Both the position numbers and the translations under genes were made by a program. Shown piece after piece: positions 26,993 through 36,700 of a stretch of DNA of 64,000 nt; position 1 is the first letter of the stretch; each line of letters opens with the position of its first letter. The notes below the pieces were generated by a model, which saw only the letters and a program-made list of their open reading frames with translations, did no database searches and was not told the origin of the DNA. Origin of the DNA: Silvibacterium dinghuense (GTDB lineage Bacteria; Acidobacteriota; Terriglobia; Terriglobales; Acidobacteriaceae); contig NZ_SDMK01000006.1 of NCBI RefSeq assembly GCF_004123295.1, positions 1 through 64,000 on the forward strand, given 5' to 3'.

Positions 26993-29900
26993 TCAGAATT
27001 TGTACTTCAGAGCGAACTCCAGAATACGGGGATCGGAGGCTGAGGTAACTTCGCCGAAGGTCGAGCTGCCGTAGGTGCTCGAAACGCCGGAGAAGTTCGT
27101 GTGGTTGAAGACATTGAACGCCTCGGCACGGAACTCAAAGTCATTGCCATGCGCGACGTGGAAGGTCTTGTAAAGGCTCATGTCAAAGTCAACGAGGCCG
27201 GGACCACGGATGGTACCGATGCCCGCGTTGCCCAAGTATCCAGCTGCGGGTGCGCTGAAGGCCGCAGTGTTGAACCACTCCTTTACCGTCTTGTCTCCAT
27301 TGGTGCTCACACCGGCAGCGCGGTTGGGACGCACAGCATTGCCTTGATCGGAGACGCTGAGGCCGGGAGAGATCGAAGTACCACTGCGAATGGTGGTGAT
27401 ATCCGAGTACTGCCACCCGCCAAACACGGCGCGGCGCCAGCTGCGGTCGCTCTTGAGCCACGGCACCGAGTAGATGCCGGTAAGCGCGAGCGAGTGCGGG
27501 TAGTTCAGGCCTTCGGCGTTGCCGTAATAGCGCTGCGGGTTGTAGGGATCGATGACGTTGTACGTGCCGACCGAGGTGTAGTTCGTAAGGTCGTGGGAAT
27601 ACGTATACGACACGGTCGCAAATAGCGAATCGCTAACCGGATGTTTGACGCTGACCTCCAGGGCATTCCAGTTCTGGTCGAGGTGCGTGCGGTAATCGCC
27701 GATAGCTGCGTAGCCCTGATAGGGTGCGTAGAGATATGGCGTGACGGTGCCGGCGTTGATAACGGGGTTGAAGTCATACACGCCGTCATGCGCGGGTGCG
27801 TTGAGGTTCCAGGTGCCAACGACGTGGCGCGCCTGGCTGGCAGCGCCGGTTACGCCAGCTGTCCAGCTGCGAGGGAACTCATGCTCGAGGCTCGCCGAGT
27901 AGGTGTGTACCTGCGTGGCCTGAATGTCCTGATCGGCAGCGCTAAGGCTCGAGATGGTTGCGGCCTTCGTAGTGCCCGTGCCTGCGGGATCAGAGAAGTC
28001 CGGATTCTGCAGATTCGATGTCGAAAGCGCAGGCGGGTTCAGTGCGCAGTGGTAAGAGCAGTCCTGGTTGGTAAAGACGCGTGTGTAGGTGAGTCCGTAG
28101 CCCCCGCGGAAACTCGTCTTGCCGTCGCCGAAGACATCCCAGGCGAAGCCGATCTCAGGCCCAAGGTACCAGTTGTGCTCGTTGGAGAAGTTCTTCGGCA
28201 GCTGGCCCTTTTCGCCATTGTTATAGAGCAGGCCATTTAACGCATTGTAGTTTGAGGTGGTGGTGATGGTGCCGCTGGCATTCACGATCGGCGCTTCCGC
28301 AGGCGAGTAGGCCGAGGGCACGAAGTTCGTCTCGGTACCCGGAGGGCCATAAGGCAGTGGCATGAAGTAGGCACGCAGGCCTACGGTGGCGGTGAGGTTG
28401 CGCGTGAGCTTCACTCGGTCTTCGAGATACGGCGAGAAGGTGAAGCCATGCACGGCGACACGGATCTCGTTGCTGGTCTGCGTGAAAGTGCTGGCGTCGC
28501 CGAGCAGGAAGTCTGCGATAGCATCGTCCTCGGTGACCGCACCGCTTGTGGGCTTCGTAAATGTGCCGGTGAAGGTGAACTGTCCATTCGAGGCGCTGGG
28601 CGGATCCTGCCGCTTGGTGTTGAAGACGATAGTAGCGCCGGCCTGCAGATAATGGTTGCCCTTGAGCCAGCTCCAGTCATCGCTCACAGTATTGTCGAGG
28701 TCGGCTGCGTGCTGCTGCGGCAGGTTCGCAGGGATGCCCTGCGGCGCGATGCCTCCGGAGATCGTGACCAGCGGTAGACGGTCGGATAGGTTGCCGTCAT
28801 AAGGCAGCGTCTGGTTGAAGCCCGAGACCTGGCTGTTATACGTGGTGCCCTCGAGATCGAGGTCAAGATCGAAGATATTCATTGCGATGCTGGTGGTGTT
28901 CACCATGCTGGGCGAGAGTACCTGTGTGAGCGAAAGTTGCGCGAGCTTGTTATGCGTGTAGTCGGTTTCACTGTTGGTCGAGTAGATTTCACCGCTCTCC
29001 ACACTGGAGAGATTGTTCTGCTGGTACTCCTGGTACTCGTCCAGATACTCGCCGAGCAGGTGCAGGCGCGGGCTGAAGTTGTGATCGATCTTGATTTCAT
29101 CATCGCGCTGCGCGGTCTTCTGCGGCTTGGTATTAATGTAGTTATTGCCCGATCCATTGGAGTAATTCGGCAGCGGATAGAGCGCGGCAAGATAGGCCGC
29201 GGCATTCGCATCAATACCACTCAGCACATACTGCCCCGATGCGTTCTGAACAAAGTTTGCGCCGGTCGAGGGGTCCTTAATCGGCGAGCTGAATAGACCG
29301 TCACGCTGATCCTGCGTCGGTGTAAGTCCGGTGAGCGTGCCCGTAGGCGTCTGCGTGAGACGCACAAACTGCTCGGAGAAGAAGAAGAAGGTCTTCTGCT
29401 TATCGGTGTTATAGAGATGCGGAATAAAGATCGGTCCACCGAGGTTGTAGCCGAAGATGTTCTGCTTGTACGGCAGGATCGAAGTCGCAAAATAGTTCTT
29501 TGCATTCAAATCGTCATTGCGCAAAAATTCCCATGCCGCACCGTGAAAGCTCGAGGTACCGCTCTTGGTCTGCAGAAGCACGACCGACGATCCCATCAGC
29601 GAGTAGCGGGCGGAGAAATTGTTCTGAAGCACGCGGACTTCTTCGAGCGAATCGGGATTCGGTACAACCGTGGTCTGCGTCATGTTGCCAGTATTTTCAT
29701 TCCAGATGCCGTCGAGCGCGTAGAAGGTCTTGTTGGTCTGCAGACCGTTCACTGAGAGCACATTGCTGGTAGCGCGGCCGCCGGTAGTGAGCGCCGTGCC
29801 GGCTGAGGTGTTCTGCACGCCCGGCATGAGCGTGGCGAGTCCCTGGTAGTTGCGGCCGTTGAGCGGCAGCGTGGTTACCTGCATGCTGGGCACGGAAGCC

Positions 29901-30316
29901 GATGTCTCTGGCGTCGCAGTTTCGACTGCGGCTTCGCTCGACGTAACGTTGACTGTCTGCGTGGATGAGCCGACCTTGAGCGCCGCGTTCACGGTCGTGG
30001 TCACCGCGGGATGAAGATCGATGGCATGCACGTCATAGGTGTTGAAGCCATCTTTTGCAACCGATACTGAATAACGTGCCACACTCAGGCCGGGGAGAAC
30101 ATACTGGCCCTGGCTGTTTGACTGTGTATGCGTGACAACGCGGGTCGCTTCGTTCGTGGCGCTCACATCCGCGCCGGGTACGACACTGCCGCTCGTGTCA
30201 GTGACGAGGCCGGTGATGGTTGCGGTGGTGGAGAGCTGTGCGTGCAGTGCATGCGGCGTACTGGCAAGGAACAGTAGCGCTGACAACGTCAGCAGAATGC
30301 TTCGAAGCTTCGACAT
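26993..30316 (-). CDS. TonB-dependent receptor, Oar-like, with Cys-rich leader ORF upstream
   Basis: About 1107 residues from the ATG at 30316 (GAGAG upstream); an in-frame ATG at 30334 lacks a ribosome-binding site. Signal peptide ends HALHAQ. The carboxypeptidase-regulatory-like domain follows (TITGLVTDTSGSVVPGADV), then plug (FYALDGIWNENTG, LEEVRVLQNNFSARYSLMG) and barrel, ending in LEFALKYKF. It is the last gene of the minus-strand sulfatase region. Its 5' region carries a cysteine-rich short ORF (30443-30529) and a hairpin with T-run (30380-30421) that resemble the element before the other receptor at 33705. I infer control by cysteine supply and a role in uptake of a sulfur-containing or sulfated compound. 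Confidence 0.94.
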   Translation of the reverse strand: MSKLRSILLTLSALLFLASTPHALHAQLSTTATITGLVTDTSGSVVPGADVSATNEATRVVTHTQSNSQGQYVLPGLSVARYSVSVAKDGFNTYDVHAIDLHPAVTTTVNAALKVGSSTQTVNVTSSEAAVETATPETSASVPSMQVTTLPLNGRNYQGLATLMPGVQNTSAGTALTTGGRATSNVLSVNGLQTNKTFYALDGIWNENTGNMTQTTVVPNPDSLEEVRVLQNNFSARYSLMGSSVVLLQTKSGTSSFHGAAWEFLRNDDLNAKNYFATSILPYKQNIFGYNLGGPIFIPHLYNTDKQKTFFFFSEQFVRLTQTPTGTLTGLTPTQDQRDGLFSSPIKDPSTGANFVQNASGQYVLSGIDANAAAYLAALYPLPNYSNGSGNNYINTKPQKTAQRDDEIKIDHNFSPRLHLLGEYLDEYQEYQQNNLSSVESGEIYSTNSETDYTHNKLAQLSLTQVLSPSMVNTTSIAMNIFDLDLDLEGTTYNSQVSGFNQTLPYDGNLSDRLPLVTISGGIAPQGIPANLPQQHAADLDNTVSDDWSWLKGNHYLQAGATIVFNTKRQDPPSASNGQFTFTGTFTKPTSGAVTEDDAIADFLLGDASTFTQTSNEIRVAVHGFTFSPYLEDRVKLTRNLTATVGLRAYFMPLPYGPPGTETNFVPSAYSPAEAPIVNASGTITTTSNYNALNGLLYNNGEKGQLPKNFSNEHNWYLGPEIGFAWDVFGDGKTSFRGGYGLTYTRVFTNQDCSYHCALNPPALSTSNLQNPDFSDPAGTGTTKAATISSLSAADQDIQATQVHTYSASLEHEFPRSWTAGVTGAASQARHVVGTWNLNAPAHDGVYDFNPVINAGTVTPYLYAPYQGYAAIGDYRTHLDQNWNALEVSVKHPVSDSLFATVSYTYSHDLTNYTSVGTYNVIDPYNPQRYYGNAEGLNYPHSLALTGIYSVPWLKSDRSWRRAVFGGWQYSDITTIRSGTSISPGLSVSDQGNAVRPNRAAGVSTNGDKTVKEWFNTAAFSAPAAGYLGNAGIGTIRGPGLVDFDMSLYKTFHVAHGNDFEFRAEAFNVFNHTNFSGVSSTYGSSTFGEVTSASDPRILEFALKYKF

Positions 30317-30379
30317 ATATATCTCTCTCTGCATGCATCACGGAATGCACAGGGATGAACTGGATAGAGTCTGGGTGCG

Positions 30380-30421
30380 AAAAGGCGCGGAGCGGTACCG
30401 TAACGGGATCATTTCACGCTC
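30380..30421 (-). promoter_or_regulatory. putative attenuator hairpin before receptor gene
   Basis: On the minus strand GAGCG (30421-30417) pairs with CGCTC (30394-30390), enclosing a small CCGT-T-ACGG hairpin, followed by CGCGCC and TTTT at 30383-30380. The plus-strand 15-mer AAAAGGCGCGGAGCG at 30380-30394 matches 37192-37206 at 14 of 15 positions. Both copies lie between a Cys-rich short ORF and a TonB receptor start. Confidence 0.5.
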
Positions 30422-30442
30422 TTATTGTTGCGTCGGCAGGAA

Positions 30443-30529
30443 CTAAGCTACGGACGGACAACAGGCCAGGAGCGCGGTGCGATAACAGCGACAACAAGTC
30501 CGCTGAAATGCGTTCCACTGGCGCGTCAC
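30443..30529 (-). CDS. putative cysteine-rich leader peptide (28 residues)
   Basis: Minus-strand frame ending in TAG at 30445-30443. The last part reads RTCCRCYRTALLACCPSVA, with five cysteines in two clusters, encoded entirely by TGT codons. The start is uncertain: GTG at 30529 gives 28 residues, while in-frame ATGs at 30586 and 30658 give 47 and 71. None has a good ribosome-binding site. It lies 127 bases upstream of the receptor at 30316. The pattern T-C-C-x-C early and C-C near the stop mirrors the leader at 37281-37370. Known principle: polycysteine leader ORFs act as cysteine-responsive attenuators in mycobacteria. Its function here is inference. Confidence 0.5.
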   Translation of the reverse strand: MTRQWNAFQRTCCRCYRTALLACCPSVA

Positions 30530-30971
30530 TTCCCGGCGGAAGCTGGCGATGCACACGGCGGCGAGCGGCGAGCGGAGCTCCGGCATGCGAGTAGGAGCGG
30601 TTGCTCCCTCATCGATTCGGGGCCCGTTCATTCGCGCACTATTTGTGTAAGCGTGCATTTCCTAAATGATAACCGAAAGATCGCGAAAGCGATTTATTGC
30701 GCATGCTTTTTGCAGTATGAGCGGTTCTCTGTCGACGCAATGTTTCATCGGATTTCCGGTTGAAATAGAGAAAGGGAGCGTGTTGCTCCATGCTCCTCCG
30801 TCCGCGCTCGATTCCTCTTTCCGCTTGCTTCTTATGCTGGCACCATTGTTTGTCTTCACATGGTGCAGTAGAGCAGGGGCTTAGAAGAAAGCATAAGTCC
30901 AAGGTGGCCCCAAGCAAGATCAGCTTGGCAGGCCACCTTTACTACCCTCTGGCAAATTCATATGTGCGGCA
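30530..30971. other. intergenic stretch downstream of sulfatase, upstream of leader
   Basis: No convincing protein gene. It holds a perfect 5-bp hairpin, GGAGC-GGTT-GCTCC, at 30594-30607 and the long hairpin at 30901-30939. A promoter for the receptor unit should lie here, but no box is clear enough to call. Confidence 0.5.
30901..30939. terminator. long stem-loop downstream of sulfatase gene
   Basis: AAGGTGGCC (30901-30909) pairs exactly with 30931-30939, and inside it CCAAG pairs with CTTGG (30910-30914 with 30924-30928), leaving a two-base bulge. It begins 33 bases beyond the sulfatase stop on the minus strand. This probably ends the receptor-aminotransferase-sulfatase transcript. Confidence 0.55.
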
Positions 30972-32417
30972 TTACGGTTGACCGGAGGGTGTCGGCTCGA
31001 GTGTGCCGGGATACTCCGGCGAGGCGTGATGCGATGCACGCGTGTAGTCGTCGAGGCGCTTCACGATGTCCGGATATTCGCTTGCGATGTTATGTTCTTC
31101 CGACGGATCGACGGAGAGGTCATACAACTCGAGCGGCGCATCACGCTTGAGGCGCACGGCTTTCCACTTACCCCAGCGCGCGGCCTGCCGGTAGACCGGC
31201 TCATAAAACTCCCAGTACATCAGGCGATCGTCGAGTGCGGTGCTCTTTGGATTGCGCAGGATAGGCAGGATGCTCAGACCATCGGTGGCCTCAGGGGGCG
31301 CATCTGCAAGCTCAAGCGCAGTGGGCAAGAAGTCTGGGAAGTACGTTGGGCTGACGGTTGTGCTGCCAGCACGAATGTTTCCGGGCCAGCGAACGATGAG
31401 CGGATCGCGGATGCCGCCTTCGTACATGTCGCGCTTGTAGCCCTGCAGGATGCCGTGCGAATCGAAGAAGTTCACCACCTTCGTCTGTTCCGGCGTTGGC
31501 TCGGAGCGCGGGCCATTGTCGGAGGCGAAGAAGACGACGGTGTCCTCTTCGAGTCCCTGCTCCTTGAGCGCGCTCACCAGCTTGCCCACGCCCTGGTCGA
31601 GATACTCAATCATTGCGGCATAGGTCTTTTCATCGTCATCCCACGGTTCGTTCGCATAGGAACCGAAGTCAGGCGCCTGGTAGGGGCTGTGCGGTGCGGA
31701 ATACGCGACATAGAGAAAGAAAGGCTTATCATCCTTCGCGCCTTCGCGAAGGAAGTCGAGCGAATCGTCGGTGACAAGAAAAGTCTCATAGCGGCCACGC
31801 TTGTTGTCCGCATTCTCGGGCAGGTCTATGAGTTCTTCGTTGTGGTACCACTGCGTGGGATAGTAGCCCTGTGTGGTCTCAGTCTGCGTAAGCCATCCGC
31901 GGAACCAGTCAAATCCGTGGCGGTTCGGCGCGGCTCCGGGATCGTAACCGTCAAGGTGCCATTTTCCGGCGAGACCGGTGCGATAGTCAGCGGCCTTCAG
32001 ATAATCGGCGACGGTCTTGTCTTCGGCCGTGAGACTGGCGCGGCGAATCTCCTGCTTGCCCTTGTGCCCAACATGGCCTGCGGCGAGTGCGAAGTTATCG
32101 CGGACGCGCGTATGGCCGGTATTCTGGCCAGTCATCAACGCGCTGCGTGAGGGCGCGCAGACAGGTGCTCCGGCATAGGCATCGGTGAAGCGCAGGCCTT
32201 CGGCGGCAAGTTTATCTATATTCGGCGTGCGGAACTTTTTCTGGCCGTAGACGCTGGTGTCGGCGTAGCCCATGTCGTCTGCAAGGATAAAGACGATGTT
32301 TGGTCTCTTCTTCCTGTTGCTCGTCTTAGCCTGCGCAATGCTGGCAATACATGCGGCAAAGGAAGAGGCCATGAAGGACCGTCGTGTGACCCGAGTGTGC
32401 TCGTGATGCAAATCCAT
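30972..32417 (-). CDS. Tat-exported formylglycine-type sulfatase
   Basis: 481 residues from the ATG at 32417. A twin-arginine signal (VTRRSFMASSFAACIASIAQA) precedes the alkaline-phosphatase-like fold. The core starts RPNIVFILADDMGYAD (Asp metal ligands), and the activation motif CAPSR is near residue 87, followed by ALMTGQNTGH. The Cys is converted to formylglycine by a separate enzyme not encoded here. Later motifs include KWHLDGY and FFASDNGPRSE. It should hydrolyse a sulfate ester in the periplasm, releasing sulfate. It is the last gene of the minus-strand unit after the aminotransferase (84 bases) and a TonB receptor, which points to uptake and desulfation of an organosulfate. Confidence 0.93.
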   Translation of the reverse strand: MDLHHEHTRVTRRSFMASSFAACIASIAQAKTSNRKKRPNIVFILADDMGYADTSVYGQKKFRTPNIDKLAAEGLRFTDAYAGAPVCAPSRSALMTGQNTGHTRVRDNFALAAGHVGHKGKQEIRRASLTAEDKTVADYLKAADYRTGLAGKWHLDGYDPGAAPNRHGFDWFRGWLTQTETTQGYYPTQWYHNEELIDLPENADNKRGRYETFLVTDDSLDFLREGAKDDKPFFLYVAYSAPHSPYQAPDFGSYANEPWDDDEKTYAAMIEYLDQGVGKLVSALKEQGLEEDTVVFFASDNGPRSEPTPEQTKVVNFFDSHGILQGYKRDMYEGGIRDPLIVRWPGNIRAGSTTVSPTYFPDFLPTALELADAPPEATDGLSILPILRNPKSTALDDRLMYWEFYEPVYRQAARWGKWKAVRLKRDAPLELYDLSVDPSEEHNIASEYPDIVKRLDDYTRASHHASPEYPGTLEPTPSGQP

Positions 32418-32501
32418 TATCAATTCCAGGTATCTATGTGATTTTCTTAAGAATTTCGATTAGCTTCAGATAAATGGGAGATTGCTCGGAAGGTAGAAGG
32501 C

Positions 32502-33632
32502 TCACCTCCAAAGCCGCTCTAAAGCCCCCTGCGCTTTTCTGTTTTCTTCGGGTAGACCAATCGTAATTCTCGCCCAGTTGGTGTAGGGAGGGAAGGTTCG
32601 TCCTATCTCGATGCCTTGCTTGCGTAGATAAGCTGCCAGCTCAACCTGTGGCAGTCCTGCGTCGAAGAAGACAAAGTTTGTAACCGTGTCCGATCTTTTC
32701 CTCCCTTGCCGGTCGAGGAAACTTGTCCACTTGGCGCGCTCTTCGCTCACGATGTTGCGTACGCGCGCTCCATGCGCTGTGTCGCCTAGCGCTGCTGAGG
32801 CTGCGGTGATGTTCAGACGGCCAAGAGATTCAGCGTTCCCGTAGCCCTGCTGGCGCAGTGCGCTGACCACCGATGCGGGCGCGAGAGTGTAGCCGATGGG
32901 AAGGCCAGCGAGACCGTGAATCTTGTCAAAAGTGCGGAAGACGAGCACGTTTGCTCCTTCGCGTACGAGTTGCACGGCAGAGCGGCGCTCGAAGTCAGGC
33001 GTGTATTCGAGGTAGGCCTCATCCACAATGACTGGAGCCTTCTGAGAGATTTCGCGCAGGAAGCGCAGAAATGTATCCGTCTCAGTTACAGTCCCCGTTG
33101 GGTTGTGAGGGTTGATGAGATAGATGGCACGAGTCTTCGGCGTAAGTTTCTCGCGGAAGGCGTCGAGATCATTTTCATAGCGCGCATTGAGCGGGATGGG
33201 TACGGCTTCGCCTCCGACATGGGCGGCAGCATCGACCAGCGCGGTATAGCCGGGTGCGGAGTAGAGGAATTCGCCACCGTGGCCGCCGCGGCTGCCGAGC
33301 CAGAGACCGAGGCCGCCAAGGATTTCGCCGGGGATGACCTGCTCCACGGGGAGATGCTCATAAGTGGCAACCTGCTCGAGAAACGGTTGCGCGAGTGCAT
33401 CGCTTGCGTAGCGTGAGAGCCTGCCGAACTCACGGGTGAGCGCGGGAGCAACCGCTTCTGAAGGCCCGAAGGCATTTTCGTTTAGGTTGAGGTAGATAGG
33501 CGCAGACGGCGCGGTATCTGCGTCTGCGAGGGCTGCGAAGGCGCGTGGAGATGCGCCTGAGGTGATGGCCGCCCCCGCGGCGGTGAGTCCGGTAACTTTT
33601 AGCAGAGCGCGGCGGCTCCATTCGGTACGCAC
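32502..33632 (-). CDS. Tat-exported HisC-like PLP-dependent aminotransferase
   Basis: 376 residues from a GTG at 33632, with AAAGGA upstream; the protein then begins with a twin-arginine signal (TEWSRRALLKVTGLTAAGAA). Class I/II fold residues are intact: LNENAFGPS, SAPGYTALVDAA, NPHNPTG, VDEAYLEY, the Schiff-base lysine in RTFDKIHGLAGLPIGY, and a C-terminal Arg in ARITIG. Histidinol-phosphate aminotransferase is the nearest family, but a periplasmic location makes histidine synthesis unlikely. Sitting between a TonB receptor and a sulfatase, it may process an imported amino compound, possibly sulfur-containing (inference). Gap to the receptor is 72 bases and to the sulfatase 84. Confidence 0.87.
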   Translation of the reverse strand: MRTEWSRRALLKVTGLTAAGAAITSGASPRAFAALADADTAPSAPIYLNLNENAFGPSEAVAPALTREFGRLSRYASDALAQPFLEQVATYEHLPVEQVIPGEILGGLGLWLGSRGGHGGEFLYSAPGYTALVDAAAHVGGEAVPIPLNARYENDLDAFREKLTPKTRAIYLINPHNPTGTVTETDTFLRFLREISQKAPVIVDEAYLEYTPDFERRSAVQLVREGANVLVFRTFDKIHGLAGLPIGYTLAPASVVSALRQQGYGNAESLGRLNITAASAALGDTAHGARVRNIVSEERAKWTSFLDRQGRKRSDTVTNFVFFDAGLPQVELAAYLRKQGIEIGRTFPPYTNWARITIGLPEENRKAQGALERLWR

Positions 33633-33704
33633 GATAATCTTTTCCTTTCGCGGTTGCTGATGGCCGGGCAGTGCGATGGGGCATGTCCACCGCACCGGTT
33701 GCTG

Positions 33705-36700
33705 CTAGTAAGTGATGTGCAGACCCATCTGCAGGTAGCGGGGAAAGTTGGCCTCGGAGGTGATCTGTCCAAAGGTAGAGCTGCCGTAGGCCGTGTTAGG
33801 GCCGCCGAAGAGCGGAGTATTGAACGTGTTAAATGTTTCGGCACGATACTGGATGTTGAGCCGTTCGCGGACCACGACGTTTTTGAAGAGCGAGATATCC
33901 CAGTTCTCGTAGCCGGGGCCGCGCAGCGAGAGCGTGCGAGGGGCATCGCCAAAGGTGTATGCGGAGGAGGCGGTAAAGGCCGCGCTGTTGATATAGCCGT
34001 TCAAGCGGTCATAGAGGCTGCCCTTGGTGCCGAGGCTTACACCCTTCTGGATGTTGGGCCGCTGCACGCTATTACCGGCAATGGTGCTATTGGGATTGCT
34101 GCTCTGGGTGACTGTGACCGGGAAGCCGGAGCGGAAAGTGGGCAGTACGTTCAATTGCCAGTGCGAGACAGTCTCATCGAGCCAGTGATGGCCGGTACGC
34201 AGTTGTCCCTGGCCGAAGGGCAGATCCCACAGCACGCCAGCGACGAAGCGGAAAGGTGTATCGCTAACGGAGTGTGAGTACTCGGCTTCGAGGTCGTAGA
34301 CGTTTTGCGGAGCACTTGCGCCGACCGACTGGATGCTGTTGGCGGTAGCGAAGGAGGAATCCATGTTGCGAGACCAGGTGAACGAAGCAAGCAGGTTGAC
34401 GCCGTGCGAAGCGCGTTTCTCGGCCTTGACGAGCAACGCGTTGTAGTCGGCGTGCGCGGAGCTGAGGAAGAGGTTAACCGAGGTGAACTGCGGGAAGGGA
34501 CGCAGCGTCTGCGAGCGAGAAACAGAGGTTTCGCCGATGATGCCTGAGCCGCCCGCAACATAGAGAGGGTTGGACACTTGATTGTTGAGGGCCGAGCCCT
34601 GCGTGAAGTTCGACGGATTGAGCTGGTTGATGTTGACCGCTGTGCTGCTGGTAGGCGAGGGCGACAGGTTGACCGAGCGCGAACCGATGTAGGCAACGTC
34701 CACGGCTACATTCTGCGGCAGCTCACGCTCCACGTCGACCGAGAACTGTTGCACGCGCGGTGCTTTGTAATCCTGGTCATAGGAACTGACGGAGTTGCCC
34801 ACGCCGGTGAGCAGGCCGGCTGAATTGCCAGCGGGTTTGGTAAGACCGTTGGGGAAGGGATTGCTCAGCGTGCCTGCGGGTGTCTGGTCATTATCATTGC
34901 TGGCCACGTATTGGTTGGCCTGTGTGTATCCCGGCGCAAGAGAGGCGGTGGGGTCATAGCGGATGGGCGCATACAGGATGCCGTAGCCGCCGCGCACTAC
35001 CGTCTTCGGCGTGAGCTGGTAGGAAGCACCGATGCGCGGTGCGAACTTGAGGCGCGAAAGGTTACCGATGTCCGAAGGATGGCCATCCACGCCGGCGAAG
35101 AGTACGCCGCCAGTGACGGAGGTGCTGCCCGAAAGCAACGCCGTTGCCGTGCGATCGAAGCCGACGGCAAGCTGGTTGTGGTCTTCTTTGAGGCCGGTCT
35201 CGGACTCCCAGCGCAGGCCGAGATTCAGCGTAAGCTTGGGCGTCACGCGCCAGTCGTCCTGCGCGAAGACAGCGGAGTAATCGAGGTAAGTGTGCAGCAG
35301 GGTGGAGAGGTCGATCTCGCCGGAGACGGGAAGGCCAGTGAGCAGGTCGGCAATGTCATCGCCGGAGAGGCCGTCGGTCTCGCTCGGGCTCTGCTGCGTG
35401 AAGGCTCCGCTGAAGGTGTAGGTGCCGGGCGCGTTGCTGTAGTCCTGAAAGTCGAGGCGCAGGCGACGATACTCCGCGCCGACTGTGACGTTGTGCTTGC
35501 CAAGTGTTTTCGCGAGCGTGCCGTTCACGATCTGCGACTTCCAGTTGTCGAGCTGGTCGGTGTTCTGGCCGAGCTGTGAGTAGTTGGCGAAGAAGATCGT
35601 CGGGAAAAACTTGGCCTGCATCTGACTGCTGAGCGAAGTGGGAAAGCCGAGGTTCGCGGGGTCGAAGCCGTTGCTCACTTCCGCGATGAGGTTGGGGAAG
35701 CGGTTATTGCCGTAGCGCACGGTCAGTACGGTGGTGGGGTTCAGTATCCATGTGCTGTTGGCCTGCACCGCGTCCACCTGGCGGTGATAGGTATACGAGT
35801 AGCTGCCGGGCAGCGTGTGCAGCGGGTTGCCGAGCGGTTGCAGTGCTTCATAGAAGATGTACGAACCGTTTACGGTCCACCACGGGCGAATCTGCTGATC
35901 GAGCTTGAGTGTGACTTCCTGTGCGTGGTCGCGAACGTTGTCGGTGCCGGTGTAGGTATTGGCGCCGGAGTTGGGATTGGGGAAGTAGGAGGCGATGTTC
36001 TTGCCGACTGTGTTGATGTTGCTAATCACATTGCCCGCGTAAGGGCGGCGCTGCACGGTGCCGCTGGCGTCGGTGTATGTGTCGTACGGGTTGTAGATGG
36101 TGTGCAGGGTGCCGTCTGCGTTGTAGTCACCGGAGAAGTCGCCAGTCTTTTCCGCAGCGGTGGGTACGACGAAGGTCTCCGTATAGGGTGAGGTCTGAAT
36201 ATAGCCTTCCGCGCCGATCCAGAAGAAAGTCTTGTTTTGGCCGTCGTAAACATGCGGAATGACCAGCGGTCCGCCGAGCGATGCACCCCAGTTGTAGTAC
36301 GGACTATCGGGGCGAGCAATGCCTTCGCGGTTGGCGAAGAAGTCGTTGGCGAGCCACGCCGTCTGGCGGGTTTCGCCAAAGACGGAGCCATGCAGTTGAT
36401 TCGAACCGGAGCGCAGTAGCGTGTTGAAGACACCGCCGCCGGTGCGGCCCACCTGCGCGTCATAGGTGAGCGCCTGCACCTTTACGTCCTGGATGGACTC
36501 GATGGTGGGGATAGCGATGGGGCGGTTGTTGGTATCGGTGATGGGCACGCCGTCGACGAGATAGAGATTCGAGGCGACAGGGCCACCGGCGATCGAGGTG
36601 GCCGAGGTGCCGTTCTGATCGGCAAAGCGGATGAACTGCGGGTTGCCGGTGTTGACGAAGACGCCGGAGAGTCCGGCGGCGATGTACGGATTGCGGCCCA

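Noticed and set aside
30443-30658. 71-residue protein gene
   Set aside because: The first half has no ribosome-binding site or coding character; only the Cys-rich end is notable, so a short leader is the better reading.
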